29,358 bases of DNA from an uncultured Blautia sp. (GCA_900553515.1 USDN01000031.1:1-29358), one strand, 5' to 3'. Positions 14,428 to 23,824 are shown, counted from the first letter of the stretch. A program made the numbers and translations. Notes: generated by a model from the letters alone, not told the origin.

Positions 14428-15111
14428 ATGGCTCCGTTGTCAGGAGAATGGCTGGAAGCTCTCAGGGATGAATTTCATCAGCCATATTATACAAAATTAT
14501 ACAAAACGGTTATGCAGGAATATCAGACAAGAAAGATCTTTCCTCCTGCAGAGGATATGTTCAATGCCTTTCATTTTACACCCTTAAGTCAGGTGAAGGT
14601 TGTGATTCTGGGACAGGATCCCTATCATAATGACGGACAGGCACACGGATTATGCTTTTCTGTAAAAAAGGATGTGGATATTCCACCGTCTCTGGTAAAT
14701 ATTTATCAGGAACTTCATGATGATCTGGGATGCGAGATTCCGGACAATGGTTATCTGGAAAAATGGGCCCGTCAGGGTGTGCTTCTTTTAAACACGGTTC
14801 TGACGGTACGGGCGCATCAGGCTAATTCTCACAGAGGAATCGGCTGGGAACAGTTTACTGATGCGGCAATCCGTATTCTCAATGAACAGGACCGCCCGAT
14901 TGTTTTTCTTTTATGGGGGCGCCCGGCTCAGATGAAAAAATCCATGCTGAATAATCCAAAACATCTGATCCTGGAAGCACCACATCCCAGTCCGCTTTCT
15001 GCCTACCGGGGCTTTTTCGGATGCAGACATTTCAGCCGGACAAATGAATTTTTAAAAGAAAACGGTCTGGAGCCTGTAGACTGGCAGATCGAAAATAAAG
15101 GAACGGAATAA
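14428..15111 (+). CDS. ung: Uracil-DNA glycosylase (family 1)
   Basis: This 227-residue enzyme has both family-1 motifs: GQDPYHNDGQAHGLCFSV at 62-79, with D64 as the water-activating residue and Y66 shielding the pocket, and HPSPLSAYRGFFG at 186-198, with H186 and the Leu that enters the DNA helix. It removes uracil from DNA in base excision repair. AGAGGTG lies before the ATG. It stands between hisF and a flippase in one operon, a pairing with no clear functional logic. The protein looks complete. Confidence 0.97.
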   Translation: MAPLSGEWLEALRDEFHQPYYTKLYKTVMQEYQTRKIFPPAEDMFNAFHFTPLSQVKVVILGQDPYHNDGQAHGLCFSVKKDVDIPPSLVNIYQELHDDLGCEIPDNGYLEKWARQGVLLLNTVLTVRAHQANSHRGIGWEQFTDAAIRILNEQDRPIVFLLWGRPAQMKKSMLNNPKHLILEAPHPSPLSAYRGFFGCRHFSRTNEFLKENGLEPVDWQIENKGTE

Positions 15112-15113
15112 CC

Positions 15114-16745
15114 ATGAGTAAAAATAATGACAATACACTTGTAAGGAACGCATCCTTTTTAATGGTGGCTGCGCTGATCTCCAAGATCATTGGTATGCTG
15201 TACAAAAGTCCTCTTTCCACAACTCTTGGAAACAACAGCTATGCCATGTTCCAGTTTGCCCAGAACGTATATTTTATCCTTCTGATGATCGCTTCCTTCA
15301 GTATCCCACAGGCAGTATCAAAGATCATGGCAGAAAAGATCACCTTTCGCAGGTATCGGGATGCCCAGAAGGTATTCCACTGTGCACTTCTTTATGCAGT
15401 AGTGGCAGGCGTCGTCGTATCTCTTTTCTGCGTATTTGGTGCAAAGATACTGGTTCCGGATTCGATGGAAGGGGCAAGGCTTGCGCTTCAGATGCTGGCT
15501 CCTACGATTTTTCTTTCCGGTATCCTTGGGGTATTCCGGGGATATTTTCAGGCATATCGCAATATGATGCCGACCTCTCTTTCCCAGATCATCGAGCAGA
15601 TTTTTGTGGCTGTGTTTGCCCTTGTGATGTCTTCCGTGATGATCGGTCATTTCAGCGGGGAAAGCGAGGCGGTTGTCCAGAAGTGGGGAGCGGCAGGCGC
15701 TACCATGGGTACGGGAGCAGGTGTGACCGCAGCGCTTCTTTTTATGCTTCTGATCTATGGCCTGAACCGGGGAAATATCAGAAAAAGGCTGAGAAGTGAC
15801 AGGCGATCTGTAAATGAAAGCACCTCTTCCGTAATGAAAAGCATTATTCTTATCATTATGCCCATCGTGCTCAGCGCTTTTATTTACAATGTAAATGGAT
15901 ATATCAACAGCTATATGTATTCCGGGATCATGGGAGCAAAAGGGATGGATCCTGATCTGATCGGAAACCTGTATGCAGAGTATGGTTATTTTATGACCAT
16001 CATCAATATTCCCCTGACACTGGCAAGCACAGCGCCCACCTCCATGATACCGGAGGTATCTGCCCATTATGCAAGAAGGGATATCCGCACCGCAAATCAG
16101 AAGATCGACAGGGCAACCTGGATCAGCATGATTATTTCCATTCCGGCTGCCGTTGGTCTGGCTGTACTGGCAGGTCCGGTGATCCGACTGCTTTTTCCGG
16201 GAACCAACGGGGAAGGTTCCTTACTTCTGATTCTTGGAGCTGTTACGATCATTCTGAACGGAAATTCCAATATTTCCAACGGAGTCCTTCAGGGAATCGG
16301 AAAGCCGAAGATCCCCATGATCCATGCGGCGGTAGCGCTGGTGGCGGATGTGATCGCCATGCTGTTACTTCTGTACTTCACAGATCTGGGAATCTATACT
16401 ATCGTGATTGCCATGATCGTTTATGCGGTTGTTATGTGTCTTCTCAACGAAGCTGCCATGCGGAAATATATGCGTCATGTAAATCCATGGAGAAATGCAT
16501 ATCTGAATCCGCTTTTGGCTTCCGTACCTATGGCGCTGGTGGCAGGCGGTGTTTATTATGGTCTTAATTTTATTCTTCCGGAGGGACGGATCTTTCTGGC
16601 AGTGGAACTGATGCTTGCCATTGGCCTTGGAGGCATCGTATATCTTTTTGCTTATCTGTTTATCAGCAGACCGGATGAGGAAGAGCTGGCGGCTCTTCCC
16701 GGAGGAAGAATCCTGGCAGGAATTGCAGGAAAAATCCTCAGATAA
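15114..16745 (+). CDS. Polysaccharide/lipid flippase of the MOP superfamily (SpoVB/MurJ-like)
   Basis: This 543-residue membrane protein has about 14 hydrophobic segments. The N-terminus (RNASFLMVAALISKIIGMLYKSPL) and the PTSMIPEVSAHYARRD motif in the middle are typical of the SpoVB/YtgP/YabM group of Wzx-like flippases. Members move lipid-linked sugar precursors across the membrane; some complement MurJ in peptidoglycan synthesis and SpoVB acts in sporulation. The role here could be general cell-wall precursor flipping. The start is two bases after the ung stop, with an AAAGGAACGG ribosome site inside ung. Its last eight bases overlap the convergent ogt gene, and there is no visible terminator between them. 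Confidence 0.88.
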   Translation: MSKNNDNTLVRNASFLMVAALISKIIGMLYKSPLSTTLGNNSYAMFQFAQNVYFILLMIASFSIPQAVSKIMAEKITFRRYRDAQKVFHCALLYAVVAGVVVSLFCVFGAKILVPDSMEGARLALQMLAPTIFLSGILGVFRGYFQAYRNMMPTSLSQIIEQIFVAVFALVMSSVMIGHFSGESEAVVQKWGAAGATMGTGAGVTAALLFMLLIYGLNRGNIRKRLRSDRRSVNESTSSVMKSIILIIMPIVLSAFIYNVNGYINSYMYSGIMGAKGMDPDLIGNLYAEYGYFMTIINIPLTLASTAPTSMIPEVSAHYARRDIRTANQKIDRATWISMIISIPAAVGLAVLAGPVIRLLFPGTNGEGSLLLILGAVTIILNGNSNISNGVLQGIGKPKIPMIHAAVALVADVIAMLLLLYFTDLGIYTIVIAMIVYAVVMCLLNEAAMRKYMRHVNPWRNAYLNPLLASVPMALVAGGVYYGLNFILPEGRIFLAVELMLAIGLGGIVYLFAYLFISRPDEEELAALPGGRILAGIAGKILR

Positions 16746-17235
16746 GAATATGCTCCAGTTCCAGAAGATATTTTTTCTTTTCCAGACCTCCGGCATAGCC
16801 GGTAAGGTTGCCGTTGGAACCAAGAACTCTATGGCAGGGAACGAGAACAGAAATTTTGTTATGCCCCACAGCGCCGCCCACAGCCTGAGCGGACATGTGG
16901 GGCAGTTCTTTTTGCAAAGCCAGTCTGCGGGCAATCTCGCCGTAGGTTGTGGTCTGCCCATAGGGAATGTCGCAGAGAAGCTTCCACACTTCTTTTTGGA
17001 AATCAGTTCCTGAGAAATGGAGGGGAACAGAAAAATCCGGTTCTTTTCCGGAAAAATAGATCCGGAGCCACTGCTCTGTCTGTTCAAAAACAGGCAGGGC
17101 TTTTTCTTTATGTTCCGGATCAAGACCGAGTCCGAAATATTTTTGTCCGCAGAACCAGAGTCCGGTAAGCCCTTTTTCATCTCCTGCCATGAGCATTTCT
17201 CCAAGGGGAGAGAGAAATTGATGTGTATATATCAT
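16738..17235 (-). CDS. ogt: Methylated-DNA--protein-cysteine methyltransferase
   Basis: This 165-residue protein has the acceptor C134 in VLVPCHRVLGS and the helix-turn-helix segment PYGQTTTYGEIARRL at 91-105. It removes methyl from O6-methylguanine in DNA in a one-time reaction. The frame extends to an ATG at 17265, but AAAGGAG seven to eight bases before the ATG at 17235 decides the start (MIYTHQFLSP). An Ada-type N-terminal domain is absent, so it is an Ogt-like stand-alone enzyme. It overlaps the end of the flippase gene by eight bases, tail to tail. Confidence 0.95.
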   Translation of the reverse strand: MIYTHQFLSPLGEMLMAGDEKGLTGLWFCGQKYFGLGLDPEHKEKALPVFEQTEQWLRIYFSGKEPDFSVPLHFSGTDFQKEVWKLLCDIPYGQTTTYGEIARRLALQKELPHMSAQAVGGAVGHNKISVLVPCHRVLGSNGNLTGYAGGLEKKKYLLELEHILI

Positions 17236-17265
17236 GAAAATTCTCCTTTTGTGAAATATATACAT

Positions 17266-17293
17266 ATTTTATCATGGAAAAATGTTTGTGCAA
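17266..17293 (-). promoter_or_regulatory. Promoter of ogt
   Basis: On minus, TTGCAC (17288-17293), a 16-base spacer and TAAAAT (17266-17271), with TG one base before the -10, form an extended -10 promoter about 30 bases before the start. Confidence 0.68.
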
Positions 17294-17348
17294 TGTTTTT
17301 TAAAAGGAGATTTTTGACAATTTGCCAGTACCTGATCGATATTTTTTG

Positions 17349-17357
17349 TGCTATACT
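17349..17357 (+). promoter_or_regulatory. Candidate extended -10 promoter of the MATE operon
   Basis: TGCTATACT (TG-N-TATACT) lies 36 bases before the MATE start codon, without a good -35 at 17 bp. A TTGACA at 17314-17319 could instead pair with GATATT at 17338-17343. One of the two is probably used. Confidence 0.5.
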
Positions 17358-17393
17358 AAAAATCGGAATCCAGGAGATCAGGAGAAGATTATT

Positions 17394-18740
17394 ATGGAAA
17401 AAAATTTAACGTCAGGCAGTGTGTTTAAGAACATTGTGTTCTTTTCTCTGCCTTATCTGCTGTCATATTTTCTGCAGACTCTGTATGGAATGGCAGATCT
17501 GTTCATTGTAGGTCAGTTTAACGGAGTGGACAGCATAACGGCAGTTTCCGTGGGAAGTCAGGTTATGCATATGCTTACGGTGATGATCGTGGGACTTGCC
17601 ATGGGATCCACCGTTGCTATTGGAAAGGCTATCGGAGCACAAAGGAAGGAGCAGGCTGCGGAGGCAATTGGAAATACCGTAGTGCTGTTTATGGCAGTGG
17701 CTGCAGTTCTGACACTGGGGCTGTTGCTGTTTGTTGATCCTATTGTCCGTGTCATGTCTACTCCGGAAGAAGCCGTATCCGGTACGGTGGCGTATCTTAC
17801 GATCTGTTTTATGGGAATTCCTTTTATTACTGCCTATAACATTATCAGTTCCGTATTCAGGGGTATGGGGGATTCAAAAAGCCCCATGTACTTTATTGCC
17901 GTGGCCTGTGGGGTAAACATCGTTCTGGATTATGTTTTTATCGGAGGGCTTCATTTAGGTCCGGCAGGCGCTGCTCTGGGCACGGTATTATCCCAGACAG
18001 TCAGCGTGATCGTGTCAATGGCAGTGATACGAAGAAGAAAAACAGGGATACGGATCCGAAGAGACGATTTCCGCCCACGGAGAGGAATGATGGGTCAGAT
18101 CCTGAAGGTGGGAATTCCGGTAGCGCTTCAGGATGGGTTTATCCAGATCGCGTTTATTGTGATCACAGTGATCGCCAACCGGAGAGGACTGAACGACGCG
18201 GCAGCAGTGGGAATTGTGGAAAAACTGATCGGAATTGTTTTTCTTGTGCCTTCTACGATGCTGTCTACAGTTTCCGCCCTGTCAGCTCAGAATATCGGGG
18301 CAGGAAAATCAGAGCGTGCAGTCCGGACATTAAAATATGCGGTCTGCATCACAGTGGGATTTGGATTTGTGGTGGCTGTGATCACACAGTTTATTTCTGT
18401 TCAGGCAGTGGGATTTTTTACAGAGGATGCAGAGGTTGCCGTGCTTGGAGGACAGTATCTCCGTTCCTATATCTGGGATTGTATGCTGGCAGGAGTGCAT
18501 TTCTGTTTCAGCGGCTATTTCTGTGCGCTTGGAATGGCAGGAATTTCATTTTTACATAATTCACTTTCTATTGTGTGTGTCCGTATTCCGGGGGCCTGGC
18601 TGGCATCCAGGCTCTTTCCGGATACACTGTATCCCATGGGGCTTGCAGCTCCGGCAGGTTCTCTGCTGTCAGGAGTGATCTGCATTGCAGCATTTTTGTA
18701 CTTACAGAAACGCAGGAAAGGACGTGAGTCAGATGCATAA
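17394..18740 (+). CDS. MATE family efflux transporter
   Basis: This 448-residue protein has about 12 transmembrane helices in two homologous halves. The N-terminus (LPYLLSYFLQTLYGMADLFIVGQF) and the repeat SVFRGMGDSKSPMYFIAVACG are hallmarks of the MATE/DinF group. Such proteins export cationic drugs or metabolites using a sodium or proton gradient. The frame continues upstream, but ATCAGGAGAAG before the ATG at 17394 and the family start MEKNLTSGSVFKNI settle it. The stop overlaps the NUDIX gene by eight bases, so it leads a four-gene operon. The substrate cannot be predicted. Confidence 0.92.
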   Translation: MEKNLTSGSVFKNIVFFSLPYLLSYFLQTLYGMADLFIVGQFNGVDSITAVSVGSQVMHMLTVMIVGLAMGSTVAIGKAIGAQRKEQAAEAIGNTVVLFMAVAAVLTLGLLLFVDPIVRVMSTPEEAVSGTVAYLTICFMGIPFITAYNIISSVFRGMGDSKSPMYFIAVACGVNIVLDYVFIGGLHLGPAGAALGTVLSQTVSVIVSMAVIRRRKTGIRIRRDDFRPRRGMMGQILKVGIPVALQDGFIQIAFIVITVIANRRGLNDAAAVGIVEKLIGIVFLVPSTMLSTVSALSAQNIGAGKSERAVRTLKYAVCITVGFGFVVAVITQFISVQAVGFFTEDAEVAVLGGQYLRSYIWDCMLAGVHFCFSGYFCALGMAGISFLHNSLSIVCVRIPGAWLASRLFPDTLYPMGLAAPAGSLLSGVICIAAFLYLQKRRKGRESDA

Positions 18741-19161
18741 GGTATTTGGCAGGAAACAGGAAGGAGTTTATTATGAAAGACCGGGAGCTTATCTGATCCC
18801 TTTTGCCGGAGACAGGATTGCCGTGGTCCATACCCCCAGGGGGCTTTTTCTGCTGGGCGGAGGGATCCAGGGAAAGGAAAATGATCAGGAATGTATCCGG
18901 AGAGAATGTCTGGAGGAATGTGGATATACATGCCGGATCGGAGAAATGCTGGCGTCGGCAGAAGCCTACAGTATTCACGAAAGAAAAGGGCTTTTTCATC
19001 CTATCCAGCATTATTATCCGGGAGAACTGATCGAAAAGATTCAGGAGCCTACGGAAAAGGATCACAGCCTTCTGTGTCTGACTTATGAGCAGGTAAGGGG
19101 AAATATGTTTTCTGACATGCAGAACTGGGCTGTGGAGCTTGCGTGGAAAGAGAGGAAATAA
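18733..19161 (+). CDS. NUDIX hydrolase
   Basis: This 142-residue protein has a complete NUDIX box, G-x5-E-x7-RECLEECGY at about 39-61, holding the metal-binding glutamates. The frame is open upstream inside the MATE gene, but the ATG at 18733 with AAAGGACGTGAG before it gives the natural N-terminus MHKVFGRKQ. NUDIX enzymes hydrolyse nucleoside diphosphates linked to other groups, such as oxidised nucleotides, ADP-ribose or dinucleoside polyphosphates; the substrate is not decidable here. It overlaps the MATE gene by eight bases and precedes the acetyltransferase by three. Confidence 0.92.
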   Translation: MHKVFGRKQEGVYYERPGAYLIPFAGDRIAVVHTPRGLFLLGGGIQGKENDQECIRRECLEECGYTCRIGEMLASAEAYSIHERKGLFHPIQHYYPGELIEKIQEPTEKDHSLLCLTYEQVRGNMFSDMQNWAVELAWKERK

Positions 19162-19164
19162 GAA

Positions 19165-19791
19165 ATGGATATGAGAAAAAGAAGAGATATGCAGCTTGCA
19201 TATATAGCAGATGAAAGTGTGAATCAGGAGCTGCTGGCATGCCGCAGGATACTGCAGAAACTGAATTTTATGGATCGGTCTGATTCTGACGGTATCGCAG
19301 AAGTAGTAAGGGAGCTTCTGGGAAAATCAGAAAATGCATTTATTAATCCGCCGTTTTACTGCGATTACGGTAAACATATTGAAACAGGCAAAAATTTCTT
19401 TGCCAATTATAACTGCACAATCCTGGACGTAGCCAGAGTCAGGATCGGGGATAACTGTATGTTTGCTCCCAATGTAGCTATATATACCGCAGGTCATCCG
19501 ATCCATCCGGATACGAGGAATACTTTTTATGAATATGGAAAAGAGGTTACGATCGGCGATAATGTGTGGCTGGGGGGAAATGTAGTTGTCTGTCCGGGTG
19601 TACATATTGGAAACAATGTTGTAGTAGGAGCCGGAAGCGTAGTGACGAAGGATATCCCTGACTGGAGTGTAGCTGCAGGGAATCCCTGCAAGGTGATCCG
19701 AAAGATCACGGAAGAGGACAGAAAAAAACTCTTTCGCAACGAGGAAATAGACGAGGAGGCCTGGGAGGATATCCTGTCCAGACAAAAATAA
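19165..19791 (+). CDS. Sugar O-acetyltransferase (maltose/galactoside acetyltransferase family)
   Basis: This 208-residue left-handed beta-helix enzyme has an N-terminal helical Maa/LacA cap (about 5-55), then hexapeptide repeats such as ARVRIGDNCMF, VTIGDNVWLGGNVVVCPGVHIGNNVVVGAGSVV. The catalytic region TAGHPIHPDTR holds H111, matching the LacA catalytic His by position. It transfers acetyl from acetyl-CoA to a sugar hydroxyl and probably acts as a trimer. GAGGAAA precedes the ATG. It is the third gene in the MATE operon; the substrate sugar is unknown. Confidence 0.93.
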   Translation: MDMRKRRDMQLAYIADESVNQELLACRRILQKLNFMDRSDSDGIAEVVRELLGKSENAFINPPFYCDYGKHIETGKNFFANYNCTILDVARVRIGDNCMFAPNVAIYTAGHPIHPDTRNTFYEYGKEVTIGDNVWLGGNVVVCPGVHIGNNVVVGAGSVVTKDIPDWSVAAGNPCKVIRKITEEDRKKLFRNEEIDEEAWEDILSRQK

Positions 19792-19811
19792 AAAGAACAA
19801 GGAGAAGAAAA

Positions 19812-20228
19812 ATGAGCGCCAGACAAAATCATGCGATGGAATTACATGAGAAAGGATATAACTGCGCGCAGGCAGTGGCATGCAGCTTCTACAAAGACTT
19901 TGGTGTAGAGGAAGAAGAAATGTTCCGTATAGCCGAAGGATTTGGATTCGGCATGGGAATGATGGAGATGTGCGGCGCCCTTTCCGGTATGATGATGATT
20001 ATGGGACTTGCCGGAAGTGTGGGAAATCCGGAGAAAGGACCGATTACAAAGGGAAGAACCTATAAGACGGTAAAAAATCATGTACTGAAATTTAAAGAAA
20101 AAAACGGTTCTTATTTATGCCGTGAACTGAAGGGCGTGGATACAGGCGTGGTTCTCTGTTCCTGTCCTCAGTGCATCCGGGATGCGGTTGCACTGACAGA
20201 AGAATACCTGAAGGAATGGAAAAAATAA
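19812..20228 (+). CDS. C_GCAxxG_C_C family cysteine-rich protein
   Basis: This small protein of 138 residues has the pattern of the C_GCAxxG_C_C family: C18 in GYNCAQAV, C54 in MCGALSGM with a Gly-rich stretch around it, C103 in YLCREL, and a cluster C116, C118, C121 near the end. The conserved cysteines suggest a redox or metal-cluster role, but the family has no proven reaction that I know of. AAGGAG lies before the ATG, 20 bases after the acetyltransferase stop. It ends the MATE operon at a strong terminator. The 'putative redox protein' label is inference. Confidence 0.85.
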   Translation: MSARQNHAMELHEKGYNCAQAVACSFYKDFGVEEEEMFRIAEGFGFGMGMMEMCGALSGMMMIMGLAGSVGNPEKGPITKGRTYKTVKNHVLKFKEKNGSYLCRELKGVDTGVVLCSCPQCIRDAVALTEEYLKEWKK

Positions 20229-20246
20229 TTTTCTGAAACAGAAAAG

Positions 20247-20285
20247 GCGGAAGGAAATCGGTGAAACGGTTTCCTTCCGCTTTTT
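20247..20285. terminator. Bidirectional terminator between the MATE operon and ABC pair 1
   Basis: GCGGAAGGAAA pairs perfectly with TTTCCTTCCGC, extended by a few more pairs around a short loop. TTTTT follows on + and CTTTT on -. It ends both convergent operons. Confidence 0.93.
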
Positions 20286-22043
20286 CTACGGAGTGGTTTG
20301 TATAAACTGACTGTTATAAAGCGTCTGGTAGAAGCCGCCTTTTTTCATCAGCTGTTCATGGGTTCCTTGCTCAATGATACTGCCGTCTTTCATAACCAGG
20401 ATCTCGTCTGCATTGCGGATCGTGGACAGACGATGCGCCACAATGAAACTGGTACGTCCCTGCATCAGACGGTCAAAGGCTTCCTGTATCAGCATTTCCG
20501 TTCGGGTATCGATACTGGAGGTCGCCTCGTCCAGAATGAGCATAGGCGGAAGACAGAGCATAACGCGGGTAATGCAGAGCAGCTGTTTCTGTCCCTGACT
20601 CAGACTGCTTTCGCTGATTTCCGTATCAAGCCCTTCCGGGAGACGCCGGATAAATTCCCAGCTGTGGGAAAGCTTTGCCGCCCGGATCACCTGATCGTCT
20701 GTGGCATCCGGTTTACCGATGGTAATGTTTTCACGGACAGTTCCTGCTTTGATCCAGGTATCCTGAAGCACCATTCCATAGCTTTTTCTTAAAGAATGGC
20801 GGGAGAGACTGGAAACTGCCTTTCCATCTACAGAGATCGTACCGGAATCTACATCATAGAACCGCATCAGAAGATTGATAAAGGTAGTTTTTCCGCATCC
20901 GGTAGGACCTACGACGGCAATTCTTTTTCCGGGAGCTGCCTGAAGGCTGAAGTTTTCAATAAGGGGTCTGTCAGGTACATAACGGAAGGATACCTGGTCA
21001 AGCTCTACGTTTCCTTTTACATCTGCGAGGACTTCTTTTCCATCCGGGCTTTCCGGCTGCTCTTCTAAAAGCGCGAAGATTCTGGAAGCGCAGGCAAGGG
21101 CATTCTGCAGTTCAGTCACAACAGAACTGATATCGTTAAAGGGTTTCATATACTGATTGGCATAGGCCAGCATGACGGAAAGACCGCCAACAGTCAGCCC
21201 GCCGCCCGGGATCAGAAATGCGCCCACAAGAGCCACTGCCGCATAAATGATATTGTTGACGAATCGGGTGCAGGGATTGGTAAGACTGCTGTAAAAAACA
21301 GCTTTCAGGCTGGTGCTCTGCAGTTCTTCATTGATCTGGCGGAAACGCAGGGAAGCCTTGTCTTCATAACCGAATGCCTGGACAATTTTCTGATTTCCTA
21401 TCATTTCTTCAATGAGGGCAGTCTGACGTCCTCTGGCGTCACTTTGCTTTCGGAACATCTGGAAGGTGTGGGTGGAAATAAATTTTGCCACAAAAAAGCT
21501 TAACGGTGTCAGCACAATGACCATGACCGTGATCAGGATATTTTTGGAAAGCATAAATACCAGAGTTCCGATGATGGTGACGATACCGGAAAACAGCTGT
21601 GTAAAGCCCAGAAGAAGTCCGTCTGAAAGAATGTCGGCATCTGAGATCACACGACTGATGATATCGCCGGTACTCTGGGTATCGAGCCAGGAAAGCGGCA
21701 GCTGCTGGATATGCCGGATCGCTTTTGCGCGAATGTCCCGGACGGTATAAAAGGTCATCCGGTTGTTGATCAGGTTCATGATCCAGGAGGCGCCTCCGGA
21801 AATGAGAACCAGAATCAGGATCTGACGGAGATACCCCCACATATGGGAGAAGTCCACCTGACCGGTTCCGATGATTTCGTCGATGGCGTGTCCAAACAGA
21901 ACCGGAATATACAGCTGGAGCAGTACGGATGCAGAGGCCAGGAGGATACTCAGGATAAGAAGAAAACGATATCTCCCGATAAAGCGAAGCACCTTTTTTA
22001 ATACAGCCATACTGTTTTCTTTCTTTTTTTCTGAACTTTTCAT
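20286..22043 (-). CDS. Heterodimeric ABC exporter, subunit with canonical ATPase residues (BmrD/TM288-like)
   Basis: This 585-residue half-exporter has a basic leader, six membrane helices (about 20-315) and an ATPase domain. Walker A GPTGCGKTT is at 379-387, Walker B LILDEATSSID contains catalytic E506, and the switch histidine is H537 in VAHRLST. The signature reads LSQGQ (481-485), not LSGGQ. This is the consensus partner of a heterodimer like BmrCD or TM287/TM288: it supplies the active Walker site, while its altered signature completes the degenerate site of the partner. It starts by ATGA overlap with the upstream partner and ends at the bidirectional terminator. The substrate is unknown; multidrug or lipid export is the usual role. 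Confidence 0.92.
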   Translation of the reverse strand: MKSSEKKKENSMAVLKKVLRFIGRYRFLLILSILLASASVLLQLYIPVLFGHAIDEIIGTGQVDFSHMWGYLRQILILVLISGGASWIMNLINNRMTFYTVRDIRAKAIRHIQQLPLSWLDTQSTGDIISRVISDADILSDGLLLGFTQLFSGIVTIIGTLVFMLSKNILITVMVIVLTPLSFFVAKFISTHTFQMFRKQSDARGRQTALIEEMIGNQKIVQAFGYEDKASLRFRQINEELQSTSLKAVFYSSLTNPCTRFVNNIIYAAVALVGAFLIPGGGLTVGGLSVMLAYANQYMKPFNDISSVVTELQNALACASRIFALLEEQPESPDGKEVLADVKGNVELDQVSFRYVPDRPLIENFSLQAAPGKRIAVVGPTGCGKTTFINLLMRFYDVDSGTISVDGKAVSSLSRHSLRKSYGMVLQDTWIKAGTVRENITIGKPDATDDQVIRAAKLSHSWEFIRRLPEGLDTEISESSLSQGQKQLLCITRVMLCLPPMLILDEATSSIDTRTEMLIQEAFDRLMQGRTSFIVAHRLSTIRNADEILVMKDGSIIEQGTHEQLMKKGGFYQTLYNSQFIQTTP

Positions 22044-23824
22044 AAGGTCACCTCCCTGTGTTTTGCAGAAGCCGGTGTCTGTGGGTGTAAGCGTTCATAT
22101 AAAATACGTTCCTCCGGAAACTGGGAGAAAAAGATTTCACGATAGGTTTCGCAGGTGTCCACAAGCTCCTGATGCGTTCCTTTTCCTGCAAGACAGCCGT
22201 CATCCAGAACAAGGATCAGGTCGCACTGGCGGATGCTGGCTGCTCTCTGGGACACCAGAAAAGAAGTGGTGGTTCCCTTTAAAGAAGAAAGAGCCTTTCG
22301 GAGAGCGGCGTCGGTTGCAAAATCAAGGGCGCTTGCGCTGTCGTCCAGAATCAGGATTTCCGGCTTCTTTATCAGAGCGCGGGCAATGGTGAGACGCTGT
22401 CTCTGACCGCCGGAAAGATTTTTTCCGTTTTGTTCCACCATATGATCCAGCTGCCCATCTTTTTGTTCTACTACTTCTTTTGCCTGCGCCATGGAAAGCG
22501 CCTGCCAGATTTCTTCATCAGAGGCGGTTTCGTTTCCCCATTTTATATTGTCGCGGATCGTTCCTCTGAAAAGCGCCGCCTTCTGAGGCACAACACCGAT
22601 CTTTTGGCGCAGATCAGACCGGGAAAATTTCTGTATGTCCAGTCCGTGGATCTGGACAGAACCTCTGGTGGCATCATAAAAACGGGCAATCAGGTTTACA
22701 AGAGTGGATTTTCCGCTTCCGGTACTTCCGATGATTCCTACAGACTGTCCCTGTCTGACAGAAAAGCTGATATCAGAAAGGCTGGGCGCTCCGGTATCAG
22801 GATAGGAAAAAGTTACATGATTAAAGGAAACGATACAGTCTGTTTCCCCGGACATTTCTGTTTTTTCTTCATAATGCATGGAAGGAGTTACCTTCAGAAC
22901 ATCAGCTACGCGGCCTGCACAGGCTGCTGCTTTGTTCAGGGTGATAATCAGAGAAGCCAGCTTGATCAGTTCAACGATCATCTGAGCCATGTAGTTATAA
23001 AGGGCAACTGCCTGTCCCTGCTGCATATTTCCAAGATTGACCTGGATCCCGGCAGTGCTGATCAGGATCACAGTGGCGATATTAATCAGCACATAGGTGA
23101 CAGGGTTGAGCAGCGCGCTGAGTTTTCCAACAAATTCATTCAGACGGGTCAGTTCCTGATTGCAGTCGTCAAATTCTGCTACCGCCTCTTTTTCACGGCA
23201 GAAGGCCCGGATCACACGGACACCGGTAAGATTTTCTCTTGTAAGAGCCGTGACTCTGTCCAGCCGGCTCTGTACCTTTCGGAACAGGGGAATGCTCAGG
23301 TACATGATTATAAATACCACCAGAAAGAGAACCGGGATGGCTACTACAAAGATCAGGGCGCAGCGCAGGTTGATGGTAAAAGCCATGACCATGGAGCCCA
23401 GGACGATAAACGGACTCCGAAGGAGAAGGCGCAGCCCCATATTCAGGCCGTTCTGTACCTGATTGATGTCATTGGTCAGCCGGGTGATCAGAGTAGGTGT
23501 GCCGACCTTGTCAAGCTCTGCGTAGGAAAAGCTTTGCACATGGTCAAAAACAGCCTGACGAAGCTTTGCGGCAAATCCTACGCTGGCCTTTGCGGCAAAA
23601 TACTGGGCTGTGATGCTTACGGTAAGACCTGCAGCAGCCATAAGGATCAGAAGAAAGAAATTCCGCAGGATAAAACTGCGGTCATTTCCGGCGATACCGA
23701 TATCAATGATCCGGGCGATCACAACAGGAACCAGCAGGTCAAATATCACTTCGAGAAACTTGAAAAAAGGAGCAAGGATGCTTTCTTTTTTATAGTTTTT
23801 CAGATAGACAGCGAGAAATCGCAT
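22040..23824 (-). CDS. Heterodimeric ABC exporter, subunit with degenerate ATPase site (BmrC/TM287-like)
   Basis: This 594-residue half-exporter has six membrane helices (about 15-305) and an ATPase domain. Walker A GSTGSGKST is at 366-374 and the canonical signature LSGGQ at 470-474. Walker B is LILDDSASALD, where D495 replaces the catalytic Glu, and the switch residue is Q526 (LVSQRAAS) instead of His. Its own ATP site is therefore expected to hydrolyse poorly, while its LSGGQ serves the partner's active site. GGAGG precedes the ATG. Its N-terminus closely resembles that of the subunit at 25676, so the two pairs are paralogues. The operon is divergent from the GNAT gene, with a palindrome in between. 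Confidence 0.93.
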   Translation of the reverse strand: MRFLAVYLKNYKKESILAPFFKFLEVIFDLLVPVVIARIIDIGIAGNDRSFILRNFFLLILMAAAGLTVSITAQYFAAKASVGFAAKLRQAVFDHVQSFSYAELDKVGTPTLITRLTNDINQVQNGLNMGLRLLLRSPFIVLGSMVMAFTINLRCALIFVVAIPVLFLVVFIIMYLSIPLFRKVQSRLDRVTALTRENLTGVRVIRAFCREKEAVAEFDDCNQELTRLNEFVGKLSALLNPVTYVLINIATVILISTAGIQVNLGNMQQGQAVALYNYMAQMIVELIKLASLIITLNKAAACAGRVADVLKVTPSMHYEEKTEMSGETDCIVSFNHVTFSYPDTGAPSLSDISFSVRQGQSVGIIGSTGSGKSTLVNLIARFYDATRGSVQIHGLDIQKFSRSDLRQKIGVVPQKAALFRGTIRDNIKWGNETASDEEIWQALSMAQAKEVVEQKDGQLDHMVEQNGKNLSGGQRQRLTIARALIKKPEILILDDSASALDFATDAALRKALSSLKGTTTSFLVSQRAASIRQCDLILVLDDGCLAGKGTHQELVDTCETYREIFFSQFPEERILYERLHPQTPASAKHREVTL

